A stretch of DNA of 64,000 nt from Deltaproteobacteria bacterium (GTDB taxonomy: Bacteria; Desulfobacterota; Desulfobacteria; Desulfobacterales; C00003060), in NCBI GenBank assembly GCA_003647275.1, contig QMMN01000001.1, forward strand, positions 104,179 to 168,178. Direction: 5' to 3'. The notes beneath the pieces were generated by a model. That model saw nothing but the letters and a program-made list of their open reading frames with translations. It was not told the DNA's origin and did no database searches. The translations under genes were made by a program, and so were the position numbers. This document shows, piece after piece, positions 15,890-24,404 of the stretch (position 1 is its first letter; each line of letters begins with the position of its first letter).

Positions 15890-16746
15890 AAGACCTGACC
15901 ATCGGGATCATAGGCGGAACAGGTGGAATGGGTAAATGGCTCAAGGGATTTTTTGAAGATTCGGGTTACCGAGTCCTGATTGCCGGCAGGTACACAACCT
16001 TGAACCCTGTTGAGCTAGCCAAAGAGAGTGATGTGGTCGTATTAAGTGTTCCTATCAATGCTGCACAAATGGTGATCAAAGAAGTTGGTCCCCACATAAG
16101 AAAAGATGGCCTGCTGTTAGATGTAACCTCTCTGAAAGTGGGGATCATGGAAGCCATGCTGAAACATGCGCAATCGTCTGTGATCGGTACACACCCACTT
16201 TTTGGCCCGACTGCCAGGTCCATAACGAACCGTACGGTCGTGATATGTCCTGGAAGGGGGGATAAGTGGCTTGCCTGGCTTACCAATCTGCTTAGGGAAA
16301 AAGGGGCTAAGATCAAAATCTCCACCCCCGAGGAACATGATCAGATGATGTCCATTGTCCAGGGGCTCACACATCTGAGTACAATAGCCCTGGCCCAGAC
16401 GATCAAGGCCCTTAACGTGGATTTGGATGATAGCCTGCAGCATGCGACCCCTGTCTATCGACTAAAGATGTATATGATTGGAAGGTTATTTGCCCAGAAC
16501 TTGGGACTTTACACGGATCTTGAGATGCAAAACTCCCATACCAGCGAGGTAGCCAAGGCCTTTCTGGAATCTGTACAGATGGTTAGCAAAATCGTTCAGG
16601 AAAAGGATTCCTCCAGGTTCAGAGAACTTTTAAATGAGACTGCCGATTTTCTTGGAGATTTGAAACATACCATCCTTGATGAGGCAAGTAACGTGTTTGC
16701 AGAGTTTTTAGATACAGGATCCAACTCTTCTCGTTGCGAAGAATAA
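15886..16746 (+). CDS. tyrA: prephenate dehydrogenase
   Basis: Oxidatively decarboxylates prephenate to 4-hydroxyphenylpyruvate, committing to tyrosine. The 286-residue chain has the nucleotide fold GIIGGTGGMGKWLKGFFED followed by VLIAGR, then VVLSVPINAA, LLLDVTSLK, the catalytic His in VIGTHPLFGP and the helical C-terminal domain (VQGLTHLSTIALAQTI). The ATG at 15886 overlaps the aroC stop; a longer frame from 15826 lies inside aroC and is rejected. No mutase domain is attached: the operon's mutase is fused to AroE instead. Last gene of the operon. Confidence 0.92.
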   Translation: MKDLTIGIIGGTGGMGKWLKGFFEDSGYRVLIAGRYTTLNPVELAKESDVVVLSVPINAAQMVIKEVGPHIRKDGLLLDVTSLKVGIMEAMLKHAQSSVIGTHPLFGPTARSITNRTVVICPGRGDKWLAWLTNLLREKGAKIKISTPEEHDQMMSIVQGLTHLSTIALAQTIKALNVDLDDSLQHATPVYRLKMYMIGRLFAQNLGLYTDLEMQNSHTSEVAKAFLESVQMVSKIVQEKDSSRFRELLNETADFLGDLKHTILDEASNVFAEFLDTGSNSSRCEE

Positions 16747-16791
16747 TCGGTCTTGTTCAATACCTGCCCACTTCCGAAAGCACGGTCGCTA

Positions 16792-17083
16792 ACAGTCTGT
16801 TGCCCAAACAGCTGAGGCTATTTTTTGAGGGCCGTCAGGGGGAGATCTTTTTTGAGATCAGGTCACTGATATGACCTGACAGGCCCCACAACGGCACCAT
16901 ATTTTGCGTACGGTCCTGACCCATTTACAAATCGGCTGGTCGCTTGTATGCCACATGGACGTGTGCCTGGTTCATAAGATCAATGCCATTTGCCACCAAC
17001 AAGCAGGATGAGATTTGACCTGACTCAAAAAAGATCTCCCCTGACGGCTTTTTTGCAAACAATATGATGCTCTCATGAGTAGA
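16792..17083. repeat. inverted-repeat element, family R1, copy 2
   Basis: Closely matches 1737-2040. Left arm 16831-16864 and right arm 17017-17048 form the inverted termini; the core is 218 bp against 219 bp in copy 1. It is preceded by CTGTTGCCCAAA and followed by a tail beginning TTGCAAACAATATGATG (from 17054). It lies just after tyrA in the same orientation as copy 1. Confidence 0.8.
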
Positions 17084-17270
17084 AGTTATTTCAAGGCCCT
17101 TTGACGACTCCATTTTTGCCAAAAGTTTTTAGTGAAGCGAGCTTAGAACTTTAAGGCCCCGCCCGCACTAAAGGACGGAACCCTCCGGTAAAGGAAAGAA
17201 ACATTTTTAAATAGCTCCCCCTTGACCCCGCCCTAATGGTCGGGGATAGCGGGGAGCAGGCCGGTCAAAA
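17084..17270. repeat. mixed repeat remnants between R1 and the tRNA
   Basis: 17084-17150 resembles one arm of the 293-bp element at 23220 (AGAAGTTATTTCAA, CCCTTTGACGACTC, GAAGCGAGCTTAGAAC). 17214-17268 is a degenerate member of the GC-rich R2 family (GCTCCCCC...GGGGAGCAGGCCGGTCAA). No gene seen. Confidence 0.55.
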
Positions 17271-17407
17271 ATGGCCGAACAGGCCAAGGAAAAGGGTGCG
17301 GTAAACAAACCCGCTGTCGGGCAAGCTTGACAAGGCATCAAGTTTTTAGTTCCTGTACTTCTTGGATTTTGAGGAAGGTGAATTTGTCGATAGGTTTTTG
17401 AAATAGC

Positions 17408-17484
17408 TGGTGGCGGTGCAGGGACTTGAACCCCGGACACTGCGGATATGAGCCGCATGCTCTAACCGACTGAGCTACACCGCC
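17408..17484 (-). tRNA. tRNA-Met (CAT)
   Basis: Read on the minus strand it gives a full cloverleaf: acceptor GGCGGTG/CACCGCC, D arm GCTCAGTCGGTTAGAGC, anticodon stem TGCGG/CCGCA with loop CTCATAT (anticodon CAT at 17448-17450), T arm GGGGTTCAAGTCCC, discriminator A and encoded CCA. The G-C first pair and the standard D arm suggest an elongator Met rather than an initiator; a CAT tRNA-Ile modified at the wobble base cannot be excluded. Confidence 0.92.
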
Positions 17485-17663
17485 ATATCAAACATCGTGT
17501 GATCTCAGTATTCAACCAATTCTCAAAGAAAGCGTTATAGATAACTTGTTGCTTTTCTAAATCTTGCTGACGGATCTTCTCAAACTTACTGACCCCTGGT
17601 TAGGCAACAACCTGTCCAAAACTGACCACCAGTATTTGATTCTGTACGATGAGGGTTTGAATT

Positions 17664-19337
17664 TCAGGTTTTTGGAATCGCAAGGTCGTAACTTATAATC
17701 GTACTCTTCGCCTTAGCCACAAAAGAAGCTCCCTGCTCCATCACCACTGCGGCCACCAGTTCTTCCTGACCGTCATTGTCAAAGTCGCCAATGGCAAAGT
17801 CGCTGACATAGCCATGGATCTTTCTGGTCTTCCAATTTAAGCCCAGCCCCAGGCCGTTCCAAGACAAGGATACGATTTCACTACTGCTGAACTGCCGATA
17901 TCGCTTGAACAACCTGCTTGTCCCGGCGTGGTTCTTGATGACAATAACCTCCTTTTTTCCGTCTCGGTCAAGGTCCTTTATGAAGATCCTTTGTGCAAGA
18001 AACAGGCGACCTTTTTCTGAGGGTTCGTTCTCTGATGCCATCTCAAGATAATTGACAGAGCCGCCATAATATTCGTCACTTTTCCATTCTCGGGCCCCTG
18101 ACCTGGTCAAGATTTGAAGATAGTCATTCTCATCAAAGGCCAGGATCATCTCTTGGCCATCGTCGAGCACATCACCGATCGTAAAGGCAAAGACATTGAC
18201 GCCTCGGGGAATATCCATTGTATGAATACCCTCATAGTTCCCATTGCGCCAACCCAATTCGTAAATATCCCCCAGGAACGGATCGCTGAGCCCACGTTTT
18301 TGACCCAGGAGCACCGGACCCTGCATGGGAAGTTCTATCACCCGGTAGTACCAATTATTGCCCTTGCTTATGGTGACAAAATCACCTGCTTCCCACTCCA
18401 GGACAAAGGACTGGAGGACATCCCTCAGCGTATTCAGATTAGTGACGAAGATCTCAGCCTTCCCATTACCATTGATGTCCGCCACATCAACACCAATGAA
18501 GTTGTCATTCGGCTCTCCAGAAATCTCTTTTACCTTAATGAATCGACGCTCGACATTCCTGTACACAAAGATCTGGTTTTGGCTGATAAAGACGACCTCC
18601 TGATGGCCGTCTCCATCAATGTCTCCGATGGACATACCCTTAATATGCTCCTCAAAGTTTCGACTCTTCCAAAAACTGCCAGCATCCCTCCGGCCTCCCA
18701 CTGCAATAAAATTCGGGTTAAGGCTTGAGGTTTCCATCATGCCACCATACTCCTGAATACCCTCCCCAAGGAGTTTTTCAGGGTGTGCATATATGTCCGG
18801 AAAAGGGGCTCTAGAGGCGACCTGCCGAGGGGCCTCCTCTCGAATCGTGAGTACTCGACCGAAGACCTTTTCGTTGATGTCTGACGCAAAGACGTTTATC
18901 TTTGGAATCACATTGTCCATGCCGCGGCTTTGATTAAAGATGGTCACCACTGGCTTTGCGCCATGGACATCCATCATCTTGGCATCAATGCTAACGCTTT
19001 CACCAAAAACGGTCAGACTTCCGAACAGCACATAGTCTGCATGGAGGGCAGTACCGATTTCTCGGGCCACCTTTTCGTTCATGGGACCGGCTCCGGCTAT
19101 TTTGCCAACGATGCGTTCAGTCACTTCCCTTTCAATGACAACCACCTTGTTTTCCCAGGATAATCGGGTGGTCAGCATATCTACAATCCCTTCGCGCAAA
19201 AAGGAAAGGTCGCGATCAGCATTCATCTTAAAGGGAATGATGGCCACCCTCGAGGGTTCACCTGCCCATGCGCCTCCCTGGAACACGGCAAGCAAAAAAA
19301 TAATGAAAAATATGCGTATTACCTTTCTTAATATCAT
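17664..19337 (-). CDS. exported protein with CsgG/TolB-like N-domain and FG-GAP (VCBS) repeats
   Basis: 557 residues, probably periplasmic or outer-membrane associated. Residues 1-25 are a signal peptide (IRIFFIIFLLAVFQGGAWA). Residues 28-150 (VAIIPFKMNADRDLSFLREG, ADYVLFGSLTVFG) resemble the nucleotide-fold domain of CsgG/TolB-N-like lipoprotein factors. Residues about 230-555 hold FG-GAP repeats with calcium-type loops: DIDGDGHQE, DINGNGKAE, DLDRDGKKE, DFDNDGQEE. Such repeats build beta-propellers for binding. The partner is unknown. The gene stands alone between the tRNA and repeats. Confidence 0.75.
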   Translation of the reverse strand: MILRKVIRIFFIIFLLAVFQGGAWAGEPSRVAIIPFKMNADRDLSFLREGIVDMLTTRLSWENKVVVIEREVTERIVGKIAGAGPMNEKVAREIGTALHADYVLFGSLTVFGESVSIDAKMMDVHGAKPVVTIFNQSRGMDNVIPKINVFASDINEKVFGRVLTIREEAPRQVASRAPFPDIYAHPEKLLGEGIQEYGGMMETSSLNPNFIAVGGRRDAGSFWKSRNFEEHIKGMSIGDIDGDGHQEVVFISQNQIFVYRNVERRFIKVKEISGEPNDNFIGVDVADINGNGKAEIFVTNLNTLRDVLQSFVLEWEAGDFVTISKGNNWYYRVIELPMQGPVLLGQKRGLSDPFLGDIYELGWRNGNYEGIHTMDIPRGVNVFAFTIGDVLDDGQEMILAFDENDYLQILTRSGAREWKSDEYYGGSVNYLEMASENEPSEKGRLFLAQRIFIKDLDRDGKKEVIVIKNHAGTSRLFKRYRQFSSSEIVSLSWNGLGLGLNWKTRKIHGYVSDFAIGDFDNDGQEELVAAVVMEQGASFVAKAKSTIISYDLAIPKT

Positions 19338-19421
19338 AGGTTTTCCTTTGTAGAGCCAAGCTTAAAGTTCGATTATAAACTAAGATCCAGATTAAATAAC
19401 ACCTCATATGTTATTAGTCAA

Positions 19422-19558
19422 CAGGTTGTTGCCCAAATTACGACAATTGAAACTCCCTGCAGCAACCTGCAGGGAATGCGCTCGCTTTTGCAGCTCAAGC
19501 TTCAGCCCTCTTTTGGTATTTGTCATGCCAAGTGCACGGCTGTTTGGACAATAGCCTG
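19422..19558. repeat. CTGTTGCCCAAA-family element, upstream of ubiE
   Basis: Ends are CAGGTTGTTGCCCAAA (19422-19437) and TTTGGACAATAGCCTG (19543-19558). The inside contains CTCCCTGCAG/CTGCAGGGA as a hairpin and TTCAGCCCTCTTTTGGT, shared with 20552-20713. The remainder of 19338-19827 holds no recognisable gene. Confidence 0.7.
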
Positions 19559-19827
19559 TGAACGTCTTTTCCTGCAGAACGTGTTGACAAGGCGAGAGCC
19601 TGCCTTTGAACCGCCAAGAAAATATGTCGTCATGAAAAGGATGCCGTTGTCATAATTGTGTTGGCGGGAGCCCATGCATATGCTATGGCTCGATAAGCGT
19701 TCAGCAGGCAGCTATTAGCAACCTAAAGAAAAACAACAAGTTATCTGCTACGGATTTCTTCGAGAATAACGAGACGCCTTATGTGAAGCTCCACGCTCAC
19801 AGGGCGGGCGGGGTCCGGTACCAAGCC

Positions 19828-20550
19828 ATGATGAATAAGAATCAAATACAGGAAATGTTTCAGGCGATCGCTCCCCGGTATGACCTTTTGAACCGGATGC
19901 TCAGCCTCAGGCAGGACGTACATTGGCGAAGGGCACTGGTTAAAGGGTTGAAAATCCCTAAGGGGGGAAAGGTGCTGGATGTGGGAACAGGGTCAGCCGA
20001 TATCCCGTTGGAAATCGCACGTCAGAGAGGGTCAGATGTGTCCATATTTGGGGTTGATTTTGCCTGGAACATGCTATGTCTCGGCAAGGACAAGATTGCA
20101 CGGGTCAGACGCCCTTCGCATATTTTCCTGATCAAAGGCGAGGCCTTTTCCCTGCCGTTCAAACCTGCCTCATTCGATGCTGTGACGGTCGCCTTTGCCA
20201 TCCGAAACCTGCCTGACAGGAAACAAGCCTTGATCACACTGTTAGACCAACTTAAACCAGGTGGCCAGATTATGATCCTGGAGCTTTCCACACCTCGGCC
20301 AGCCCCCCTGAAATATATTTATCTGTGGTATTTTGAAAGGCTTCTCCCGCTGATCGGACGGGTCATATCAAGGAATCAAAAGGCCTACTCTTACCTGCCT
20401 GACTCAGTATTACGTTTTCCCCCGCCCAGCACCTTTTCGGGGCTGATGAAGAACGCAGGGTTTGAAAGGATCACTTACCAGCCCCTGATTTTTGGGATTG
20501 CTATCCTTTTTTCCGGCTTCAGGCCTAGGGGTGCTGCAGGAACCCAATAA
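19828..20550 (+). CDS. ubiE: UbiE/MenG-family quinone methyltransferase
   Basis: SAM-dependent C-methylation of a demethylmenaquinone or ubiquinone precursor; for an anaerobe menaquinone is likelier. The 240-residue chain from MMNKNQIQEMFQ has the family signature APRYDLLNRMLSL, SAM motif I VLDVGTGSADIPLEIA, the FGVDFAWNML block, and the second signature FAIRNLPDRKQAL with LKPGGQIMILE. A start at 19783 is possible, but the conserved region begins near 19840. The gene is bracketed by two copies of one inverted-repeat element (19422-19558 and 20552-20713). Confidence 0.87.
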   Translation: MMNKNQIQEMFQAIAPRYDLLNRMLSLRQDVHWRRALVKGLKIPKGGKVLDVGTGSADIPLEIARQRGSDVSIFGVDFAWNMLCLGKDKIARVRRPSHIFLIKGEAFSLPFKPASFDAVTVAFAIRNLPDRKQALITLLDQLKPGGQIMILELSTPRPAPLKYIYLWYFERLLPLIGRVISRNQKAYSYLPDSVLRFPPPSTFSGLMKNAGFERITYQPLIFGIAILFSGFRPRGAAGTQ

Positions 20551-20551
20551 G

Positions 20552-20713
20552 GGTCTGTTGCCCAAATCACGACAATTACCCCCCCCTGACTCCAGGCCGG
20601 GGGTTCTACCTGACGGCAGCGCTTCGCATGGCAGGAAGCGGACCAGTTAAGTTTCAGCCCTTTTTGGTGTTTGACGGCTGACAGATGTCAGGCTGTTTGG
20701 ATCCAACAGCCTG
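20552..20713. repeat. CTGTTGCCCAAA-family element, downstream of ubiE
   Basis: Begins GGTCTGTTGCCCAAA (20552-20566) and ends TTTGGATCCAACAGCCTG (20696-20713). It shares ACGACAATTA and TTTCAGCCCTTTTTGGT with the copy upstream of ubiE, and carries an R2-like block (ACGGCAGCGCTTCGC) in its centre, i.e. one repeat within another. Confidence 0.7.
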
Positions 20714-20720
20714 ATAATAC

Positions 20721-21908
20721 CTAATAATAGAGGGCGTATTCCGGGATGCCGTACAGGTGTCGGATGTTGGAGGCGACCGTTTCAGGCAGATACCGTCCCC
20801 AGAGTTTGACCGGCAGGCGGCTCACATGGACCTCAGGGCTCAACCCCACGGCAAAAAGGTACTCAATCAACAACTCCACGTTCATGGGGATGTAACCTTT
20901 ATAGAGCCTGTTATCCCTTTGTGCAATGATTCTTTCTTCATGGATACTGTTTCCCAATTCGGACTCTACCATGTCGGGGAAGGTGGAAAGGATCAGTTCC
21001 ATGTTGATGGTCGGTTCGGCACCATCCAAGAGGGGCTCCAAGCCCTTTTTCAACTCGGCCTCGGGGATACCGCGGCGGACATACTTCTGCCAACCCAGAC
21101 AATCCATATACCTGCGACAGACATATTCTCTGTCCCATGAAACAGCAAGAATCAAGCTGACCGCTTGGTAATCTCCCTGGTGATTCTCCTTATCAATGAT
21201 GCTGATCATGGGGTGATCCGCCAGGATATGCTCCAGGCGGGCCAGCCTTTCAGGATCTGCTACAATCTTAATGCCGCCAACGTCATGTATGGTCAGGGCG
21301 GTTCTGTCGAGCTGAATAGCACCATCGCGAAATTTATGAGCAATAGCCTCTTCTGCAGCCATAAACTCCCGATCCATTTCTTCTTTAGAAGACAATAGTC
21401 TTTCCAGTGGGATGCCCATCTCCTCTGCCCGTTTCTGTGCCATCTCCCGCGCCGTATCCTGGACCATCCGGAAGATCCAGTTGGCAATGTAGCGGTTGAC
21501 CTTTTCAGCAATCCTCCTGGGCCGTTTGATCCTATAGAGCCCTAACAGACGTTGCTTTTTGTCCAGGCACATGACGCCATTAATGGGGGTTTCTCGGTAA
21601 TAGAAATCCGGGTTGCTCTTATAAAGATGCACGAGTTCTTTTACCCGAGGGGTTGCATCGTTTGGGCTGCGACAGATCACATCACGGAGCTCACCTTTGT
21701 AGTAAACGGATTTCTGTTGAATCGGCTCATTATAGGTCATTTCCAGCAAGAGCTTAGCGACCCTTTCCAGGGTCTCGCCCACCACAAACCCACCGCAGAT
21801 CAGGATCTGCGTGATTCGCAGGCCATCGGATGGATGGAGCTGCCCACAAAGCCATCGCGCGGCAATATTGAATAAATCTTCGCGATGTACAAAGGAAGTC
21901 AAATACAT
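20721..21908 (-). CDS. uncharacterised protein with RelA/SpoT-like synthetase-fold features
   Basis: 395 residues from MYLTSFVHRED (behind AGGA; a longer frame begins at 21941). Not firmly assigned. The central part reads as a long helical region (VNRYIANWIFRMVQDTAREMAQK) followed by HDVGGIKIVADPERL, ENHQGDYQAVSLILAV and MELILSTFPDMVESELGNSIHEERI. Order and spacing recall the RelA/SpoT synthetase blocks (DxxGxR, GYQ-H, E-Q-RT...E...H), but the catalytic residues are not clearly conserved. No signal peptide. The fold is an inference and activity is doubtful. Confidence 0.5.
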   Translation of the reverse strand: MYLTSFVHREDLFNIAARWLCGQLHPSDGLRITQILICGGFVVGETLERVAKLLLEMTYNEPIQQKSVYYKGELRDVICRSPNDATPRVKELVHLYKSNPDFYYRETPINGVMCLDKKQRLLGLYRIKRPRRIAEKVNRYIANWIFRMVQDTAREMAQKRAEEMGIPLERLLSSKEEMDREFMAAEEAIAHKFRDGAIQLDRTALTIHDVGGIKIVADPERLARLEHILADHPMISIIDKENHQGDYQAVSLILAVSWDREYVCRRYMDCLGWQKYVRRGIPEAELKKGLEPLLDGAEPTINMELILSTFPDMVESELGNSIHEERIIAQRDNRLYKGYIPMNVELLIEYLFAVGLSPEVHVSRLPVKLWGRYLPETVASNIRHLYGIPEYALYY

Positions 21909-22175
21909 GTACTTGTCCTGACAATGGGCATGCAACATCAAACAATGCCCAAATCACCTTTTCAATATAGACCGCTTGAACATACAAGTCAAATATGAGA
22001 GGCCAAAATGCCCCCCCTCCGCCCAAGGCGGGGGGCTTCACAAAAGCCATACAAGATAAAAAAGCAGAGGAGGCTCCACCATTACCGTGCTTTCAGTCTA
22101 TCACGTGGCATAAAAAAATGTACCTGTTACCCCCACCGTTGGCTTAGAAGAAAAAAAGAGGTTAACCGGAAAGCA
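21909..22175. other. divergent intergenic region with an R2-like hairpin
   Basis: CCCCCCCTCCGCC/GGCGGGGGG near 22013-22031 is a GC-rich hairpin resembling the start of the R2 repeat. No gene seen between the two divergent transcripts. Confidence 0.4.
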
Positions 22176-22204
22176 TTGACATATAGAGCTCGTTTCCGTA
22201 TATT
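22176..22204 (+). promoter_or_regulatory. promoter of the 22347-23125 gene pair
   Basis: TTGACA (22176-22181), 17-bp spacer, TATATT (22199-22204). It leaves a leader of about 135 nt, containing a 16-codon frame starting at 22276 (MNNQATLFVASLWAFS) whose role, if any, is unknown. Confidence 0.7.
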
Positions 22205-22346
22205 TTCATATTAATAGTGACGGTTGCGGCATGATTCATGTCTGCAGTCGCCTGAGTAGATAAAACTTACAGAATATGAACAATCAGGCAACCCTTTTCG
22301 TTGCTTCTCTTTGGGCTTTCTCTTGAAGGTAACGGACGAGGGACAC

Positions 22347-22712
22347 ATGACGATTCAAAAATTTCTGGAAAAAGCCAAGAAGTACGAGGTAAAAATCTAC
22401 GAAAAGTATCCGGACTTGATCATCAATCACGTCCCCTTTACAGGAGCGCCTCAAAAACACCCGTACCATGAAGATAAAATCATTTTAATTGCAGACCCAT
22501 TCAGCACCCAGCCCTTTTACTATGAATTTGACATTGCCGATATTGAGGTCATCGAAGAACTTCCCAGTGTCGTGACCATGGAAGGGGAATCCGTAATCAT
22601 GGTCAGAGTCTGGGTAAGGAAAGGCAGTATTGGTGTGAAATCTGTCCCCTTTGTCGTTGAGGAAACCACACAAAGACAAGTGAAAGTCAAATCAACCACC
22701 CCTCATAGATAA
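22347..22712 (+). CDS. conserved hypothetical protein, about 121 residues
   Basis: Starts MTIQKFLEKAKKYEVKIYEK behind GAGGGA (a longer frame begins at 22311). Soluble, mixed alpha/beta, no signal peptide. Blocks that look conserved: HVPFTGAPQKHPYHEDKIILIADP, FYYEFDIADIEVIEELP and MVRVWVRKGSIGVKSVPFVVE. I do not recognise a function. It is 2 bp from the threonyl-tRNA editing-domain gene and shares its promoter, so a role near tRNA or amino acid metabolism is possible but unproven. Confidence 0.75.
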   Translation: MTIQKFLEKAKKYEVKIYEKYPDLIINHVPFTGAPQKHPYHEDKIILIADPFSTQPFYYEFDIADIEVIEELPSVVTMEGESVIMVRVWVRKGSIGVKSVPFVVEETTQRQVKVKSTTPHR

Positions 22713-22714
22713 CC

Positions 22715-23125
22715 ATGAAGGTCCTTCTCTTTTACGCCCCCTCCTTCTGGTTTAGAACTTTTAAAAAGGTCCTGGAACAGGCAGCCACCCAGGACATGGA
22801 GGCCACCTGCAAGAAAGCTGTCGTGGTCTTCTATCAGGTGGAGGCTGAAGATATGGAGCGCCGGAGTAAGGTCCTGACCAAATTTATCAAAAACATCAAG
22901 TGGCTGGCCGGAAAATTCAACTCCAGGACGGTGGTTCTCCATTCGTTCAACCACCTGTCTACCAGTAAGTCACCACCTGAATTTGCAGGCGCTTTCATCG
23001 AGGAAGCACGTGGACGCCTGGGACAAGCTGGTTATCGGGTCATTGTAACCCCCTTTGGCTATCTCAACGAGTGGAAACTCCATGTGGCCGGAGACTCCCT
23101 TGCCAAGGTCTTTAAGGAATTGTGA
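22715..23125 (+). CDS. stand-alone archaeal-type threonyl-tRNA synthetase editing domain
   Basis: 136 residues, all matching the N-terminal editing domain of archaeal threonyl-tRNA synthetases (related to D-aminoacyl-tRNA deacylase): KVLLFYAPSFWFRTFKKVLE, a central KNIKWLAGKFNSRTVVLHSFNHLS, and the terminal GYRVIVTPFGYLNEWKLHVAGDSLAKVFKE. In archaea this domain removes Ser from tRNA-Thr. No synthetase catalytic domain follows, so it would act in trans or on D-amino acids. The gene starts 2 bp after its neighbour. Confidence 0.8.
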   Translation: MKVLLFYAPSFWFRTFKKVLEQAATQDMEATCKKAVVVFYQVEAEDMERRSKVLTKFIKNIKWLAGKFNSRTVVLHSFNHLSTSKSPPEFAGAFIEEARGRLGQAGYRVIVTPFGYLNEWKLHVAGDSLAKVFKEL

Positions 23126-23219
23126 ATGTCTTCTGATTGAAACGGTCAGACAGCAAGAAAATCGTCTTGTTTTTTCGGAAAGTCCTTGTCACATTCGAGG
23201 CTGTTGATCCAAATATGTT

Positions 23220-23512
23220 TACAACTGGTTTCAAAATCTCTTTTCGAGCCAATTTTGACCATTTTGCAAGAAGTTCTTAGAAGTTATTTCAAAACCCTTT
23301 GACGACTCATTTTGGCCATTTTTGCAAAAAGTTCTTAGCGAAGTGGAGCGTAAAAAATTGTAATTGTTTGGGTGGTGTTAGCCCGAGTTAGCGCATGGGT
23401 TGCGGCTGACGCCTTGGACAGAGGCACGACATGCTACAATTTTAGCAAAGCGAGCTTTAGAACTTCTCAAAATGGTCAAACAAGCGAGAGAAAGGTTTTG
23501 AAACCGCTTCTA
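23220..23512. repeat. 293-bp inverted-repeat element R3
   Basis: Begins TACAACTGGTTTCAAAA and ends TTTTGAAACCGCTTCTA. Inside each end lie related arms with GACCATTTTG, AAGTTCT and GCGAGCTTTAGAAC, so the terminal inverted repeats extend imperfectly for about 60 bp. The left side carries two arm-like units in tandem (23220-23279 and 23279-23365). The centre (TTAGCCCGAGTTAGCGCA) has no coding frame. Together with its flanks this fills 23126-23639. Confidence 0.65.
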
Positions 23513-23639
23513 AGCAAAAATTGTATTGTCCTGGGAATATGAAACTGGGTTGCAGTTACTCTGCGGTTGATTTTTGGTTTACTCGGTTGATAATCCCCTC
23601 ATATTGAGTTATGGAAATTTAGCTGGTAAACTCATATAT

Positions 23640-24404
23640 ATGACGAACATGACACCCTTAAAGGTTGACCTTCACATTCATACCAAAGAGGATGAAAAAG
23701 ACCGCATTCGCTACTCGGCTTATGACCTGATTGATGCGGCCTATTCCAGGAACTTTGACGCCCTGGCCATTACCAATCACGATGTGCTGACCTATAGCCC
23801 CGAACTTAAGTCGTATGCAGCCGATCGGGGTATTGTATTGATCCCGGGAGTTGAGGCCTGCATAGAAGGCAAGCATGTGCTCCTGATCAATATGCCCTAT
23901 GAAGAAGGATGCTTTCATTCCCTTCGTGAGGTCTTCGAGCAAAAGGCGGCCAACAATCTGGTAATCGCACCCCATCCCTATTTTCCGGGCTCTACCTCTC
24001 TGCACGGAGAGCTTGAGGCCAATGCGCACCTGTTTGATGCCGTTGAATATTGCCATTTTTATAATCATTTCGTCAACTTTAACAAAAAGGCCGTCCGATT
24101 TGCCCACAACCACCACCTCCCCATAGTCGGAAACTCGGATGCTCACGTCCTGGAGCAATTTGGGTTGACCTACTCCCTGATTCTGGCGGAAAAAGATTGT
24201 AATGCGATTATTGAGGCGATTAAGGACGGTCGCGTAAAGCTGGTTTCCCGACCCCTTTCCCTGGCGCAATTGTTAGTGATATTCATCCGGGTTTTCTCCA
24301 CCAGGCGTTTTACCTGGAAAAAATCCGTTCAATTCATACGGACAGGGGCTGGATTTATCAGGCGTGTCATACAGAGGCCATCGTCATGCGCTACTATCCC
24401 GTGA
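23640..24404 (+). CDS. PHP-domain metal-dependent phosphoesterase
   Basis: 254 residues from MTNMTPLKVDLHIHTKE (an upstream frame starts at 23574). The PHP metal-site motifs are present: DLHIHT (I), ITNHDV (II), IPGVEAC, IAPHPYF (III) and GNSDAH (IV). The C-terminal 55 residues are basic and hydrophobic (LSLAQLLVIFIRVFSTRRFTWKKS) and may contact the membrane. Family members hydrolyse nucleotide or histidinol phosphates; the substrate here is unknown. The 3' end overlaps the precorrin-2 dehydrogenase gene by 19 bp. Confidence 0.85.
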   Translation: MTNMTPLKVDLHIHTKEDEKDRIRYSAYDLIDAAYSRNFDALAITNHDVLTYSPELKSYAADRGIVLIPGVEACIEGKHVLLINMPYEEGCFHSLREVFEQKAANNLVIAPHPYFPGSTSLHGELEANAHLFDAVEYCHFYNHFVNFNKKAVRFAHNHHLPIVGNSDAHVLEQFGLTYSLILAEKDCNAIIEAIKDGRVKLVSRPLSLAQLLVIFIRVFSTRRFTWKKSVQFIRTGAGFIRRVIQRPSSCATIP

